Shown here: one piece after another, positions 41,651-51,957 of the stretch
How positions within the stretch are numbered: position 1 is the stretch's first letter
Layout: each line of letters opens with the position of its first letter
Assembly: GCF_016862375.1 (NCBI RefSeq)
Contig: NZ_BOMV01000004.1
Location: 1 to 52,957, forward strand
Length of the DNA stretch: 52,957 bases
From: Paractinoplanes rishiriensis
Lineage (GTDB): Bacteria; Actinomycetota; Actinomycetes; Mycobacteriales; Micromonosporaceae
Direction of reading: 5' to 3'
The notes under the pieces: generated by a model
Databases searched by the model: none
The model's input: only the letters and a program-made list of their open reading frames with translations
What the model was told of the DNA's origin: nothing
Made by a program: the position numbers and the translations under genes

Positions 41651-42375
41651 CGGACGCCGTCCTCGCGGGTCGGCCGGAGCAGTGCCGGATGCAGAAGTTT
41701 GGCGTCACCGGCCCGATAGAGCTTGGCGCGCGGCCCGCCGCGTTCCCCCCCTTTTTCCTGAACGGCGCCGGTGCTCTCCAGAAAACCGGGAACCGACAGC
41801 ACCTTGCGGTGGAAATTGCCGGCGTGCAGATCCTCGCCCCACACCGCGGCATAAACCTGCCGCAGCTCGGCGATGGTGAACTCGTCCGTCACGAAAGCGG
41901 TCGCCAGTGGCGTGTACTCCAGTTTGGCCCGGGCCCGCTCCAGCCCGTCGGCCAGGATCGCGTCGTGGTCGAAGGCCAGGCCGGCGGCCTGCTCGACCGG
42001 CACCCAGGCCGCGCCGGCCGCGTCGCCGCCCGGGAGCGGATCGGGCAGGCTGGGCGCGAACGCGAGGTAGGCGATCGAGAAGACCCGCATGCGCGGATCA
42101 CGGCCCGGTTCGCCGTACGTGCGCAATTGCTCGAGATGCACCCGGCCGAGCGCGGTCTCCTCGGTCAGCTCCCGCAGCGCCGCGGCGTCGGGACTCTCGT
42201 CCCGGACGAACCCGCCGGGCAGCGCCCGGTGGCCGGCAAAGGGGTGCTCGGCCCGCTCGACCAGCAGCACCGACAGCCCCCCGGCCCGGATGGTCAGCGC
42301 CACCACGTCGACCGTGACGGCGACGGCCGGATAGTCCCGCGGGTCGTAGCCCGCCAGAAACTCCGCTTCCCCCAC
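41647..42375 (-). CDS. NrtR-type Nudix/winged-helix regulator
   Basis: A 242-residue protein with an N-terminal Nudix domain and C-terminal winged helix, the NrtR layout. The Nudix box is GGFVRDESPDAAALRELTEE followed by TAL: all acidic residues are kept, but the final conserved Gly is Ala. The C-terminal part has TIAELRQVYAAVWGEDLHAG then NFHRKVLSVPGFLESTGAV, as in NrtR. Known NrtR proteins sense ADP-ribose or NAD metabolites and repress NAD genes. The GTG follows GGAGG. It heads the operon and probably binds the inverted repeat at 42388-42426. Confidence 0.87.
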   Translation of the reverse strand: MGEAEFLAGYDPRDYPAVAVTVDVVALTIRAGGLSVLLVERAEHPFAGHRALPGGFVRDESPDAAALRELTEETALGRVHLEQLRTYGEPGRDPRMRVFSIAYLAFAPSLPDPLPGGDAAGAAWVPVEQAAGLAFDHDAILADGLERARAKLEYTPLATAFVTDEFTIAELRQVYAAVWGEDLHAGNFHRKVLSVPGFLESTGAVQEKGGERGGPRAKLYRAGDAKLLHPALLRPTREDGVR

Positions 42376-42387
42376 CCTCGCGCCTCC

Positions 42388-42426
42388 GTTGTTCTCGGTC
42401 TGAGTCTTACTCGATATGAGAACAAC
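42388..42426. promoter_or_regulatory. Long inverted repeat upstream of the NrtR-like operon
   Basis: Exact 9-bp arms GTTGTTCTC (42388-42396) and GAGAACAAC (42418-42426), 21 bp apart, 12 bp upstream of the Nudix GTG. The arms are centred about three helical turns apart, as for two bound half-sites. It is a likely NrtR-type operator. Confidence 0.7.
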
Positions 42427-42755
42427 CTAGCCTGATCTAGGGCTGTGCGCAACCCATGTACGCTCGACGAACCCGGGCATGGGACATATCAGCGCTCCGA
42501 CCACATCGCATTTTGTTTTGAAACGTCTTGACGAAAGAGATCAGACCGCGCTAAGAGTCCCGTTTTCCGGACGCGGTCGCGGGAATGTGATAGAGGCCAG
42601 TTCCGAAGCGAAAGCAAAAGAGAGCAACTTTCGCCAGTCTCCGCGATTGTCCCGCTGCAAATAGTTACGCTTCCGGCGAGACGGCCCGCCGTCCTAGACC
42701 GTGCGGGCTCACCCATTCCACAAAACGGTTCGCAGGAACCGTAGGAGGACCTCGC
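42427..42755 (+). promoter_or_regulatory. Promoter and long structured 5' leader of the surface-protein gene
   Basis: TTGACG with TAAGAG 18 bp downstream (about 42527-42557) is a plausible promoter, giving a leader of about 190 nt. The leader holds hairpins GCGAAAG / CTTTCGC (42608-42634) and ACGGTTC-gcag-GAACCGT (42725-42742). The latter ends directly before the Shine-Dalgarno AGGAGG (42743-42748). The region is clearly less GC-rich than its surroundings. I cannot match it to a known riboswitch. No gene is supported in it. Confidence 0.5.
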
Positions 42756-44591
42756 ATGCGTAAGTCTCGCAACAGAAACGGCGCCCGGCTGCTCACGGGC
42801 GGCGCCCTCGCGACGGCGACGGCTGCCGCGGCCGTGTTCGTCGCACCAGCCGCCGCTCTCGCGGCAACGAACGTCACCCTCACGCCGACGCCCTCGGTCA
42901 TCGGGACTCAGGGCGGCACGTCGGTGGGGCTCGCCGGAACCGGTGCGTTCCTCACATCCACCACGTACACCGCCCGCCTCATCGGCGGCACGGGACCGAC
43001 CTGCGCAGCGCAGCCGGCCGCCGTCAACCCGAGCGCCACGAACCCGGTGTACAACGCCGGGACCCTGACCCGAGTCGGCGACAACGCGGCGACCTTGGTT
43101 ACGGCACCGGTGCCCGCCGGTGCGTACAAACTCTGCACATATGGCCTCGATCCCGACGGTATCGATGCCGGCAGCGACCCGGACCTCGTCTCGTCGGGTC
43201 TGACCTCGGGCGTGCTGACCGCCGTTCCCTTCGCCCCGTTGAGCGCGGTCACCGGAACCACCGCCGGTGGCAACCAGATCACGATGGTGCAGACCAACTT
43301 CATCGGGACCAACGCCGCCGTCGGCACCATTTTCACCACGACCGGTACCTGCCCCGAGAAGTACACGTCCTCGGGCAACATCACGGCCACCTCGACGAAG
43401 ACCAACGTGAACACCGCCACGATCACGGTGCCGACCACCCTGACCTCAGGCACCGGCTACACCGTGTGCGTTTACAACGGCGTCGCGAACAACACCAGTG
43501 TGCTGCTGGGCAAGGGCCACGCCACTTACTCGACGTACGCCACGACGCTTCCGTCCGCCACGCTAACCCCGAGCGCGGGTTCGTCCGGCGGCGGCAACTT
43601 CATCACCGTGGCGCTTCCGCTGAACACGCTGGCCGGTCCCTCTCCGATCGTGCTGTTCACCAGGAACAGCTGTCCCGCGACCGACCCGGTCGGCACCCCG
43701 ACGGACCCGTTCGAGGGCACGGTAACGAAGATCTCGTCCGGCAAGGTGGCTGTCGAGGTGCCCGCCGAAGTCGAGGTCGTCGCGCACGCTGCCACCTCGC
43801 CGTGGCTGGCCTGCATCTACGGCGCCGACGAGGGTGCCATCGTCGCCCAACCGGCGCTCTACACGGTCGCACCGGTCCTCGAGGTGGCGGACGCGGAGAC
43901 CACGACCGGAGCCGGTCCGGCGCAGGGCGGCACCACCGTGACGTTCACGGATCTCGAAGGAATTCCGACCTCCGAGGGCGCGACTCTGAAGGCGTCCCTG
44001 GGCGGCAGCCCGCTCAACAACGTCAAGGCCCTCAACGACACGTCGATCACCGGAGTCACGACGCCGCACGCTCCGGGACCGGTCACCCTGTCGATCACCA
44101 CCGCGGCCGGCACCAAGACGACCGCCGTCGATCTGGTCACTCCGCTGTTCACCTACGAATACGGCATCACCGTTACGCCGAACCTCCTGCCCTTCGACGA
44201 GAACACCACGATCGACATCATGGGCGCAGGATTCACCGGCCTGACGTTCGGCGCACTCGCCACGGACAAGGACGCCGCTGACGCGCACATCATGCTGACC
44301 GACAACGTTTGGACCAGCCAGGACTTCAGCGTGGACCTCGATGTCGAAGCCGAGTCCGCGGTCTCCGAGTGCGAGGACGTTTTGCCCATCGGCGATGACG
44401 AGTTGATCTGCACGATGGTGCTCGAGGACTCGTTCGACGTGGGAGTTGGTGACTTCAGCCTCACGGGCGACCCCGTGCCTGCGGGCGTCTACACCGTCAC
44501 GGTAGTCAACACGTCCGACGACCTCAACGAGGACGATTACAACTACTCGGTGGTCTCGAGCGGTTCGACCGTCACGGTCGCGACCTTCTGA
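42756..44591 (+). CDS. Large secreted repeat protein with Ig/TIG-like domains
   Basis: A 611-residue exported protein. The signal peptide ends AAALAATN near residue 36. The mature part is Thr/Ser/Gly/Val-rich with repeated beta-sandwich-like modules, each beginning with a phrase such as TLTPTPSVIGTQGGTSVGL, ATLTPSAGSSGGGNFITVAL or ITVTPNLLPFDENTTIDIMG. This suggests about five IPT/TIG- or Ig-like domains. Cysteines are scattered in pairs (for example PTCAA/KLCTY and SECEDVLP/ELICTM). There is no LPxTG, membrane anchor or catalytic motif; the C terminus is acidic and ends STVTVATF. The strong Shine-Dalgarno, long leader and strong terminator suggest an abundant extracellular or surface-layer-like protein. 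The family is not recognised. Confidence 0.75.
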   Translation: MRKSRNRNGARLLTGGALATATAAAAVFVAPAAALAATNVTLTPTPSVIGTQGGTSVGLAGTGAFLTSTTYTARLIGGTGPTCAAQPAAVNPSATNPVYNAGTLTRVGDNAATLVTAPVPAGAYKLCTYGLDPDGIDAGSDPDLVSSGLTSGVLTAVPFAPLSAVTGTTAGGNQITMVQTNFIGTNAAVGTIFTTTGTCPEKYTSSGNITATSTKTNVNTATITVPTTLTSGTGYTVCVYNGVANNTSVLLGKGHATYSTYATTLPSATLTPSAGSSGGGNFITVALPLNTLAGPSPIVLFTRNSCPATDPVGTPTDPFEGTVTKISSGKVAVEVPAEVEVVAHAATSPWLACIYGADEGAIVAQPALYTVAPVLEVADAETTTGAGPAQGGTTVTFTDLEGIPTSEGATLKASLGGSPLNNVKALNDTSITGVTTPHAPGPVTLSITTAAGTKTTAVDLVTPLFTYEYGITVTPNLLPFDENTTIDIMGAGFTGLTFGALATDKDAADAHIMLTDNVWTSQDFSVDLDVEAESAVSECEDVLPIGDDELICTMVLEDSFDVGVGDFSLTGDPVPAGVYTVTVVNTSDDLNEDDYNYSVVSSGSTVTVATF

Positions 44592-44619
44592 TCCCACCCT
44601 GTTATTGACCAACGAAACG

Positions 44620-44650
44620 CGGCGGCCCGGAGTCTGACTCCGGGCCGCCG
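44620..44650. terminator. Strong bidirectional terminator
   Basis: A perfect 14-bp stem CGGCGGCCCGGAGT / ACTCCGGGCCGCCG with a 3-nt loop, between the convergent surface-protein and anchored-protein genes. Confidence 0.9.
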
Positions 44651-44661
44651 TGTTGTCGAGC

Positions 44662-45378
44662 TCAGCCGAGCTTTCCCCACTCGCGAGCAAGTACCTTGAG
44701 GTTCGCCTCGGTGGAAGGCTTGCCCTCCTTGACGACGGTGACCGCCACAACGCTGCGTTGCGCCGAGGTACGCCAGCACATCAGCATGTTGGGTCGCTCC
44801 GTCGCGGGCTTGTCGCGGCTGAACCGGAACTTTTGGGTACACGTGGCCGTGCCCGTCTTCTTGCCGCCGTCCACCACCCAGCGCAGTTCCTTCTGCCCGG
44901 TCAGGTCGTACTTGGCGGTGGTGACCCGGGTGATGCCCTCGTCTTGACTCAGAGATCCTCCGGTCCGTGTGATGGCGTCGCCCGTCGCCTTCTTCCCGTC
45001 CAACGGCCGGGTGATCTTCACGCCGTCCTTTGCCATCGCTTTGTGTGCCGCGTCGATCTTCTGCCGAATCCGCCTCTGTTCCTCGGGCGACATACTGGCC
45101 CACGGCTTCATCTCCCCATTCGCTGGTGTCGCCGACGCAGACGCCGGCGCCGATCGGACGCCGGCCGACGGAATGCCGACCGACGCGGATGGCCACGCCA
45201 ACGCTCCCACCTCGGTTGTGGCCCCCTGCTCTCTGGTGAGTCGATCGGTCGTCACGTAGGCAGCAGCGCCCAGCACGGCAGCTACCGCGGTCACACCGAC
45301 CGCCACGCGGACGTGCCGCCCCTTGCTGCCGGATTCGCTCGCGGCCAGACGGCTGGCACCACCGTCGCTGTCGCTCAT
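44662..45378 (-). CDS. Membrane-anchored two-cysteine protein, copy A
   Basis: 238 residues: a short cytoplasmic N terminus, one transmembrane helix (VRVAVGVTAVAAVLGAAAYV, about 24-43), an Ala/Ser/Pro linker and an extracytoplasmic domain. The domain end is diagnostic: VTTAKYDLTGQKELRWVVDG, then CTQKFRF and MLMCWRTSAQRSVVAVTVV. The same pattern, with the same two cysteines, occurs in the protein at 49284-50003, so these are paralogues. I recognise no named family. It is divergent from an S8 protease gene. Because each copy faces a protease, an inhibitor, chaperone or substrate role is conceivable, but this is inference. Confidence 0.75.
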   Translation of the reverse strand: MSDSDGGASRLAASESGSKGRHVRVAVGVTAVAAVLGAAAYVTTDRLTREQGATTEVGALAWPSASVGIPSAGVRSAPASASATPANGEMKPWASMSPEEQRRIRQKIDAAHKAMAKDGVKITRPLDGKKATGDAITRTGGSLSQDEGITRVTTAKYDLTGQKELRWVVDGGKKTGTATCTQKFRFSRDKPATERPNMLMCWRTSAQRSVVAVTVVKEGKPSTEANLKVLAREWGKLG

Positions 45379-45507
45379 CTCGAAATCCCCCGGTTCTCGA
45401 CTTGCGGGCCGACCCAGCGGCCCCCTTCAGTCCTTCATGTTCCCCACGGATCGGACTTTTCGTCCTGAAACGGCTGAACAGGCTCTGTGAGTTTGGGTGC
45501 AACCTGC

Positions 45508-45549
45508 CTGCTACCTGGGGATCCCCAAGTGGCGCTCAGTCCGGCCGAC
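45508..45549 (+). promoter_or_regulatory. Conserved 42-bp element, copy 1 (upstream of protease 1)
   Basis: Contains the perfect palindrome TGGGGATCCCCA (45516-45527) followed by AGTGGCGCTCAG and CCGGCCGAC. It matches the element at 47203-47244 at 35 of 42 positions with no gaps. It ends 36 bp before the ATG of the first S8 protease. Confidence 0.75.
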
Positions 45550-45584
45550 TCTTCTCCTCGAACCACAACGGGGAGGTCAGACTT

Positions 45585-47186
45585 ATGCGGAACCACTTGC
45601 GCCGGGCTGCGATCGGTGCGCTCACCGTCGGGACGATCACGGGCGTCACGGCGCTCGGACTGCCCGAGCAGAAGGCGGCCGAAGGCCGGGCGCTGCAGGC
45701 GGCCGACGCGATCGTCACCGCGGCCGCGGTGCCCCCCGGCAACGACCCGAGCCGGGGCGACCAGTGGGGCCTCTCCCGGATCAAGGCACCCCAGGCGTGG
45801 GCCCGGTCGACCGGCGCCGGCGTCACGGTCGCGGTGCTGGACAGCGGCGTCGACGCGGACCACCCGGACCTCGCCGACCAGCTGCTGCCGGGCTACAACA
45901 CGATCACCCGCGCCGACGACGACGGCACCGACACCTACGGGCACGGCACGCAGGTCGCCGGCATCATCGCCGCGGCCACCGGCAACGAGGTCGGGATCAG
46001 CGGTATCGCCCCGGATGTGAAGATTCTTCCGGTCAAGGTACTGAACGAGTGGGGCGGCGGCACCGCGTCCGACACGGCGGCCGGCATCGTCTACGCCGTC
46101 GACCACGGCGCCACCGTGATCAACATGTCGTTCACCACGACGACCCGGGCCGGCGTGCTGACCAACGCGATCGCGTACGCCCGCAGCAAGGGTGTCGTGG
46201 TGGTGGCCGCGGGCGGCAACAGCCGGGTCCGAGGCAACGCGCCGCAGTATCCGGGCGCCGAGCCGAGCGTGATCTCGGTTGCCGCCACCGGCTCCACCGA
46301 CGCCACGCCCATCTACTCCACGATGAGCGAGAACATCGACGTGGCGGCACCGGGCGTGGACGTCCCGACCACCGCGACCGGCGGCGGCTACCGCAACGTC
46401 AATGGAACGTCCGCCTCCGCCGCGCACGTCAGCGCCGTGGCCGCGCTGATCAAGTCGGTCCGGCCCAAGCTGACCGCGGACCAGGTCGAGCTGGTGCTTG
46501 CCAACTCGGCCGAGGACCTGGGCGACCCGGGCAAGGACACCGAGTTCGGCTGGGGCCGCGTCGATGCGGACGCCGCGCTGACCGTCGCCACCGGCACCAG
46601 GCTGCCCACGCCGGTCCGGCCCGCCTCCGTCAAGCCGAACCGGGTCCGGGCCATCCCCGTGATCCGGGCGACGAACGGGCCGACCACGCTGATCCACGGG
46701 CAGACCGCCACCGTGCGATACGTCGTCACGGCCGGTAACAAGCCGTTCGCCGGGCAGACCGCTCAGCTGGCTATCGCGCCGGCCGGCTTCGGCTTCACCC
46801 TCACCGATGTAATTACCGACAGTAACGGCGTGATCGAGTACTCGATGCCCACCACCGGCAGGTTCCAGATCAAGCTGTCGATGCCGGCCACCGTGACCCG
46901 CTCCGCGGCCAACTCCCCCACCTCGTCCTTCACGGTCAAGGCCACGGCGGGCCTGTCGGCCGGCGAGAACCCGGGCGAGCTGGTCGTCTCCTACAACGGG
47001 ACGGCAGGGCTGCAGCTCCGGCTGGATCGCTTGGCCGGGGCCCGGTGGATCACCCACACCACGTTCGTGCCCACCGGCGGCGAGCACACGTTCACCGGCC
47101 TGACCGCCGGCGGCAAATACCGGGTCGTCGTGCCCAACACCACCGCCGTGACGGGCCTGATCAGCCAGGTGGCCCAGGTCGCCTGA
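45585..47186 (+). CDS. Secreted S8 (subtilisin/mycosin-like) serine protease 1
   Basis: A 533-residue exported protease. The signal region is MRNHLRRAAIGALTVGTITG. The catalytic domain (about 50-330) has the triad Asp86 (VAVLDSGVD), His120 (GHGTQVAG) and Ser276 (NGTSASAAHVSA). The C-terminal region has an Ig-like module (about 355-455) and a fibronectin-like end (LQLRLDRLAGARWITH, FTGLTAGGKYRVVVPN). It has no long prodomain, unlike the two proteases downstream. ATG 45585 follows GGGAGG. It is divergent from anchored protein A; the 42-bp element lies upstream. Confidence 0.9.
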   Translation: MRNHLRRAAIGALTVGTITGVTALGLPEQKAAEGRALQAADAIVTAAAVPPGNDPSRGDQWGLSRIKAPQAWARSTGAGVTVAVLDSGVDADHPDLADQLLPGYNTITRADDDGTDTYGHGTQVAGIIAAATGNEVGISGIAPDVKILPVKVLNEWGGGTASDTAAGIVYAVDHGATVINMSFTTTTRAGVLTNAIAYARSKGVVVVAAGGNSRVRGNAPQYPGAEPSVISVAATGSTDATPIYSTMSENIDVAAPGVDVPTTATGGGYRNVNGTSASAAHVSAVAALIKSVRPKLTADQVELVLANSAEDLGDPGKDTEFGWGRVDADAALTVATGTRLPTPVRPASVKPNRVRAIPVIRATNGPTTLIHGQTATVRYVVTAGNKPFAGQTAQLAIAPAGFGFTLTDVITDSNGVIEYSMPTTGRFQIKLSMPATVTRSAANSPTSSFTVKATAGLSAGENPGELVVSYNGTAGLQLRLDRLAGARWITHTTFVPTGGEHTFTGLTAGGKYRVVVPNTTAVTGLISQVAQVA

Positions 47187-47202
47187 GCGACCCGCAACCC
47201 AG

Positions 47203-47244
47203 CTGCTCCTCGGTGATCACCAAGTAGCGCTCAGGCCGGCCGAC
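47203..47244 (+). promoter_or_regulatory. Conserved 42-bp element, copy 2 (upstream of protease 2)
   Basis: Same layout as copy 1. The palindrome here is GGTGATCACC (47212-47221). Relative to copy 1 the symmetric positions changed together (G to T and C to A), so the dyad is kept. It ends 37 bp before the ATG. Confidence 0.75.
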
Positions 47245-47281
47245 AGTTGGCTCAACCCCCCAGCAAAGGTAGGGAAACACC

Positions 47282-49234
47282 ATGCGTAATCACCTGCGCC
47301 GGTACGCGATCGGTGCGCTCGCGGTCGGTGCCGTCGCGGGCGCCACGGCGGTCGGCGTCACTGCCGGTTACACCATGGCGGAGCCGGAGTGGCAGCCGGT
47401 CACTTACGGCCTCACCGCCTCGCCGGCGCAGCTGCTCCCGGAGACCGTCTCGACCGCCCAGCCGGTTCGCGTCGTCAGCACCTCGATCGACAAGGCCGGG
47501 CGGCCGGTGATCACCACCAGCACGGCCACCGACCGGGAGACCGCGACCGCGCTGATCAAGGCCGGCCAGACCGCCGAGAACGCGCTCGGCGTCCAGCTCG
47601 ACACCCGGGTCGCCGCACTCGACGCGCCGACCGGGACCGACGCCTACCGCAGCCAGCAGTGGGATCTCAACAAGATCCGGGTGACCGACGCCTGGCAGCG
47701 GTCGACCGGCACGGGCGTCGTGGTCGCGGTGATCGACAGCGGTGTCGAGTCCACGCACCCGGACCTCGCGGGACAGGTGCTCCCGGGCGCCGACATCGTC
47801 GCCCGGACCGAGGGTGCCAGCACCGACCCGCACGGGCACGGCACCCACGTGGCCGGCACGATCGCGGCCCTGACCGGGAACGGTGCCGGGGTCAGCTCCT
47901 TCGCGCCGCACGCCAAGATTCTTCCGGTACGCGTGCTCAGCGCGACCGGTTCGGGCTGGTCCTCGGACACCGCCAAGGGCATCATCTGGGCCGCCGACCA
48001 CGGGGCCAACGTGATCAACATGTCGCTGGGCGGCAGCGGGCAGGACACCGCACAGGCAAATGCGATCGCGTACGCCCGCAGCAAGGGCGTCACGGTGATC
48101 GCCGCGGCCGGCAACGCGCGGTCGAGCGGCAGCCCGGTGCACTACCCGGCCGCCGACGCCGGTGTGATCGCGGTCGCCGCCACCGACTCGGCCGACCGGG
48201 TGGCCTCCTACTCCAACGCCGGCAGCTACGTGGACGTGGCCGCCCCGGGCAGCGGCATCATCAGCACCGTCCCGGTCGCGAAGGGCAGCTACTCCAGCTA
48301 CAACGGCACGTCGATGGCCGCCCCGCACGTGGCCGCGGTGGCCGCGCTGCTCAAGGCGTACCAGCCCAGCCTCACCCCGGACGCCATCGAGAAGGCGCTG
48401 ACCGGCTCGGCCGTCGACCTCGGCCCGGCCGGTAGGGACAACGACTTCGGTCACGGCCGCATCGACGCGGTCGCCGCCCTGAACGCGCTCGCTCCCAGCA
48501 CAACGGTGCCCACCCCGACCAAGACCACCACCGCACCGACGCCCACCCCGACGAAGACCACGACCAGTCCCAGCCCGAGCCCGACGAAGAGCCCGACCCC
48601 GACGAAGAGCCCCACGCCGACAACGAGCCCCACGGCGACAACGATCCCCACGCCCACCAAGACGGTGACCCCGACACCGACCAAGCCCGCTCCCAAGGTC
48701 AAGCCGGCCATCCGGACCGTCACGTCGGCCTCCTCGGTCGTCTACGGCACGACCACCACCGTGACCTGGACCGTCACCGCGTCCGGCAAGCCGCTCGCGA
48801 GCGCCCCGGTCCGGATCGGCGTCCTCCCCACCGGCGGCAAGACCCTGACCTGGACCGACGGCATGACGAGCCCGACCGGCACGGTGACCTTCAGCCAGCC
48901 GGCCACCGGTCATTTCCAGGTGAAGCTGCTGGTCCCGGCGAGCGCCACCACGCTGGAGACCAACTCGGGAGTCTCGAACTTCACGGTCCGGGCCGCCGTC
49001 ACGGTGTCCAGCCCGGCCGCCCGCACGCTCAAAATCGCACTGACCGGAGCCACCGGCCAGACGGTCCAGGTGCTGCGCCTCGACAGGTCCCGCTGGGTGG
49101 CGACCGCGACCTTCAAGGCCACCGCACCGGAGCAGACGCTGACCGGCCTGCCCGGCAACACGCAGTACCGGGTGGTCGTCGCCAACACCGCCACGGTGAC
49201 CGGCCTGACCAGCCCCAACGTACGGGTGGCATAG
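47282..49234 (+). CDS. Secreted S8 serine protease 2
   Basis: A 650-residue exported protease. The N terminus (MRNHLRRYAIGALAVGAVAG) is nearly the same as in protease 1. A propeptide-like segment (about 40-120) contains VRVVSTSIDKAGRPVITTST. The catalytic domain has Asp152, His186 (GHGTHVAG) and Ser344 (NGTSMAAPHVAA). A Thr/Pro/Lys linker (about 400-475) leads to an Ig-like domain (TVTWTVTASGKPLASAPVRI) and the same fibronectin-like end as protease 1. It is probably a wall-associated or released protease. The start follows a weak AGGGAAA. A terminator lies downstream. Confidence 0.92.
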   Translation: MRNHLRRYAIGALAVGAVAGATAVGVTAGYTMAEPEWQPVTYGLTASPAQLLPETVSTAQPVRVVSTSIDKAGRPVITTSTATDRETATALIKAGQTAENALGVQLDTRVAALDAPTGTDAYRSQQWDLNKIRVTDAWQRSTGTGVVVAVIDSGVESTHPDLAGQVLPGADIVARTEGASTDPHGHGTHVAGTIAALTGNGAGVSSFAPHAKILPVRVLSATGSGWSSDTAKGIIWAADHGANVINMSLGGSGQDTAQANAIAYARSKGVTVIAAAGNARSSGSPVHYPAADAGVIAVAATDSADRVASYSNAGSYVDVAAPGSGIISTVPVAKGSYSSYNGTSMAAPHVAAVAALLKAYQPSLTPDAIEKALTGSAVDLGPAGRDNDFGHGRIDAVAALNALAPSTTVPTPTKTTTAPTPTPTKTTTSPSPSPTKSPTPTKSPTPTTSPTATTIPTPTKTVTPTPTKPAPKVKPAIRTVTSASSVVYGTTTTVTWTVTASGKPLASAPVRIGVLPTGGKTLTWTDGMTSPTGTVTFSQPATGHFQVKLLVPASATTLETNSGVSNFTVRAAVTVSSPAARTLKIALTGATGQTVQVLRLDRSRWVATATFKATAPEQTLTGLPGNTQYRVVVANTATVTGLTSPNVRVA

Positions 49235-49245
49235 GGAAGATCAGG

Positions 49246-49276
49246 AAACCCCGGGACAACGACGTCCCGGGGGTTT
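49246..49276. terminator. Bidirectional terminator
   Basis: Stem AAACCCCGGGAC / GTCCCGGGGGTTT with one bulged G and a 6-nt loop, between convergent protease 2 and anchored protein B. The A/T ends give U tracts in both directions. Confidence 0.88.
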
Positions 49277-49283
49277 CTGCCGT

Positions 49284-50003
49284 TCAGCGCAGGACCGACC
49301 ACTCGCGCTCGACGACCGCCGCCACGTACGTTTCCTGCGGCCGGCCGGTGGCGATCGCGACGACGCTCTTCCCCGCCGAGGTACGCCAGCACAGCAGCAG
49401 GCCCGGCCGGACCTGGTCGACCGGCTGACCGTCGGCCCGGAAGTTCTGGGTGCAGCGGACACTGCCGATCGGCCGGCCGACATCGGCCACCCACAGCTTC
49501 TGCCACGACTGGGTCAGGTCGTAGCGCGCCGACACCACGCGCACGTTCGCGCCGTCCGGCGTCACCTCGTGGCGTACGGTCACCCGGTTCTCCTGGCTTG
49601 CGGCATTGATGCCGGACCGCGCGGGCCGGGGCTGAATCAGGCGGCTGACCTGGGCACTTGCCAGCTCCTCGTCGGCCATCACGGGCGCCGACGGGGTGGG
49701 CGACGGCCGGCTCGACTGCCGCACGCCGGCCTTGGTGGCCGGACCCAGCCCGGGCGCGGGCGTCTCCATCGAGGGCGACGCGGACGGTGACTCCGGCGGG
49801 GCGCTGGGTTCCATCGGCGGCTCGGAGACGAGCGGCGCGAGCGCACCCGGTTCCCGCGTCGCGGTGGCGTCCCGCCCGGCCAGCCAGGTGGCCGCCCCGT
49901 AGGACCCCGCGCCCAGCACGACGACCGCACCGGCCACGACGCTCACGATCTTCCGCCGGCGCCGCGCTTGATGCTGCTCGGAGACATAGACGCCCTCAGT
50001 CAC
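49284..50003 (-). CDS. Membrane-anchored two-cysteine protein, copy B
   Basis: 239 residues: a basic cytoplasmic start (HQARRRRK), one transmembrane helix (IVSVVAGAVVVLGAGSYGAA), a Pro/Ser-rich linker and an extracytoplasmic domain. The domain ends VRVVSARYDLTQSWQKLWVA, then CTQNFRA and LLLCWRTSAGKSVVAIATG, paralogous to copy A at 44662. I choose GTG 50003; another in-frame GTG is at 49988. It is divergent from protease 3 with a 97-bp gap. The function is unknown. Confidence 0.75.
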   Translation of the reverse strand: MTEGVYVSEQHQARRRRKIVSVVAGAVVVLGAGSYGAATWLAGRDATATREPGALAPLVSEPPMEPSAPPESPSASPSMETPAPGLGPATKAGVRQSSRPSPTPSAPVMADEELASAQVSRLIQPRPARSGINAASQENRVTVRHEVTPDGANVRVVSARYDLTQSWQKLWVADVGRPIGSVRCTQNFRADGQPVDQVRPGLLLCWRTSAGKSVVAIATGRPQETYVAAVVEREWSVLR

Positions 50004-50100
50004 GCTCTGATGATTCCATCCGACCCGACAAACCGCTCTAAAACGGCAAAGCAACCTGACCGCCCCCATCGCGGCGCCGCCCCGGCCGAAACGTCAGGCC

Positions 50101-51882
<1,782 letters not shown>

Positions 51883-51903
51883 GCTCCCGCCATCCCGCCG
51901 CCC

Positions 51904-51957
51904 GGAGTTCTTGGCGCCGGCACCACCCGAAACGGTGGCCCGGCAGCCAAGATCTCC
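51904..51957 (+). terminator. Long hairpin terminator after protease 3
   Basis: Nested complementary blocks GGAG/CTCC, CTTGGC/GCCAAG, CCGG/CCGG and CCACC/GGTGG around the loop CGAAAC. The stretch from 51958 to 52176 shows no gene or clear signal that I can support. Confidence 0.75.

Noticed and set aside
42427..42755. Known riboswitch (c-di-AMP, c-di-GMP or cobalamin type) in the leader
   Set aside because: I could not find the conserved cores of these classes; only simple hairpins are visible.
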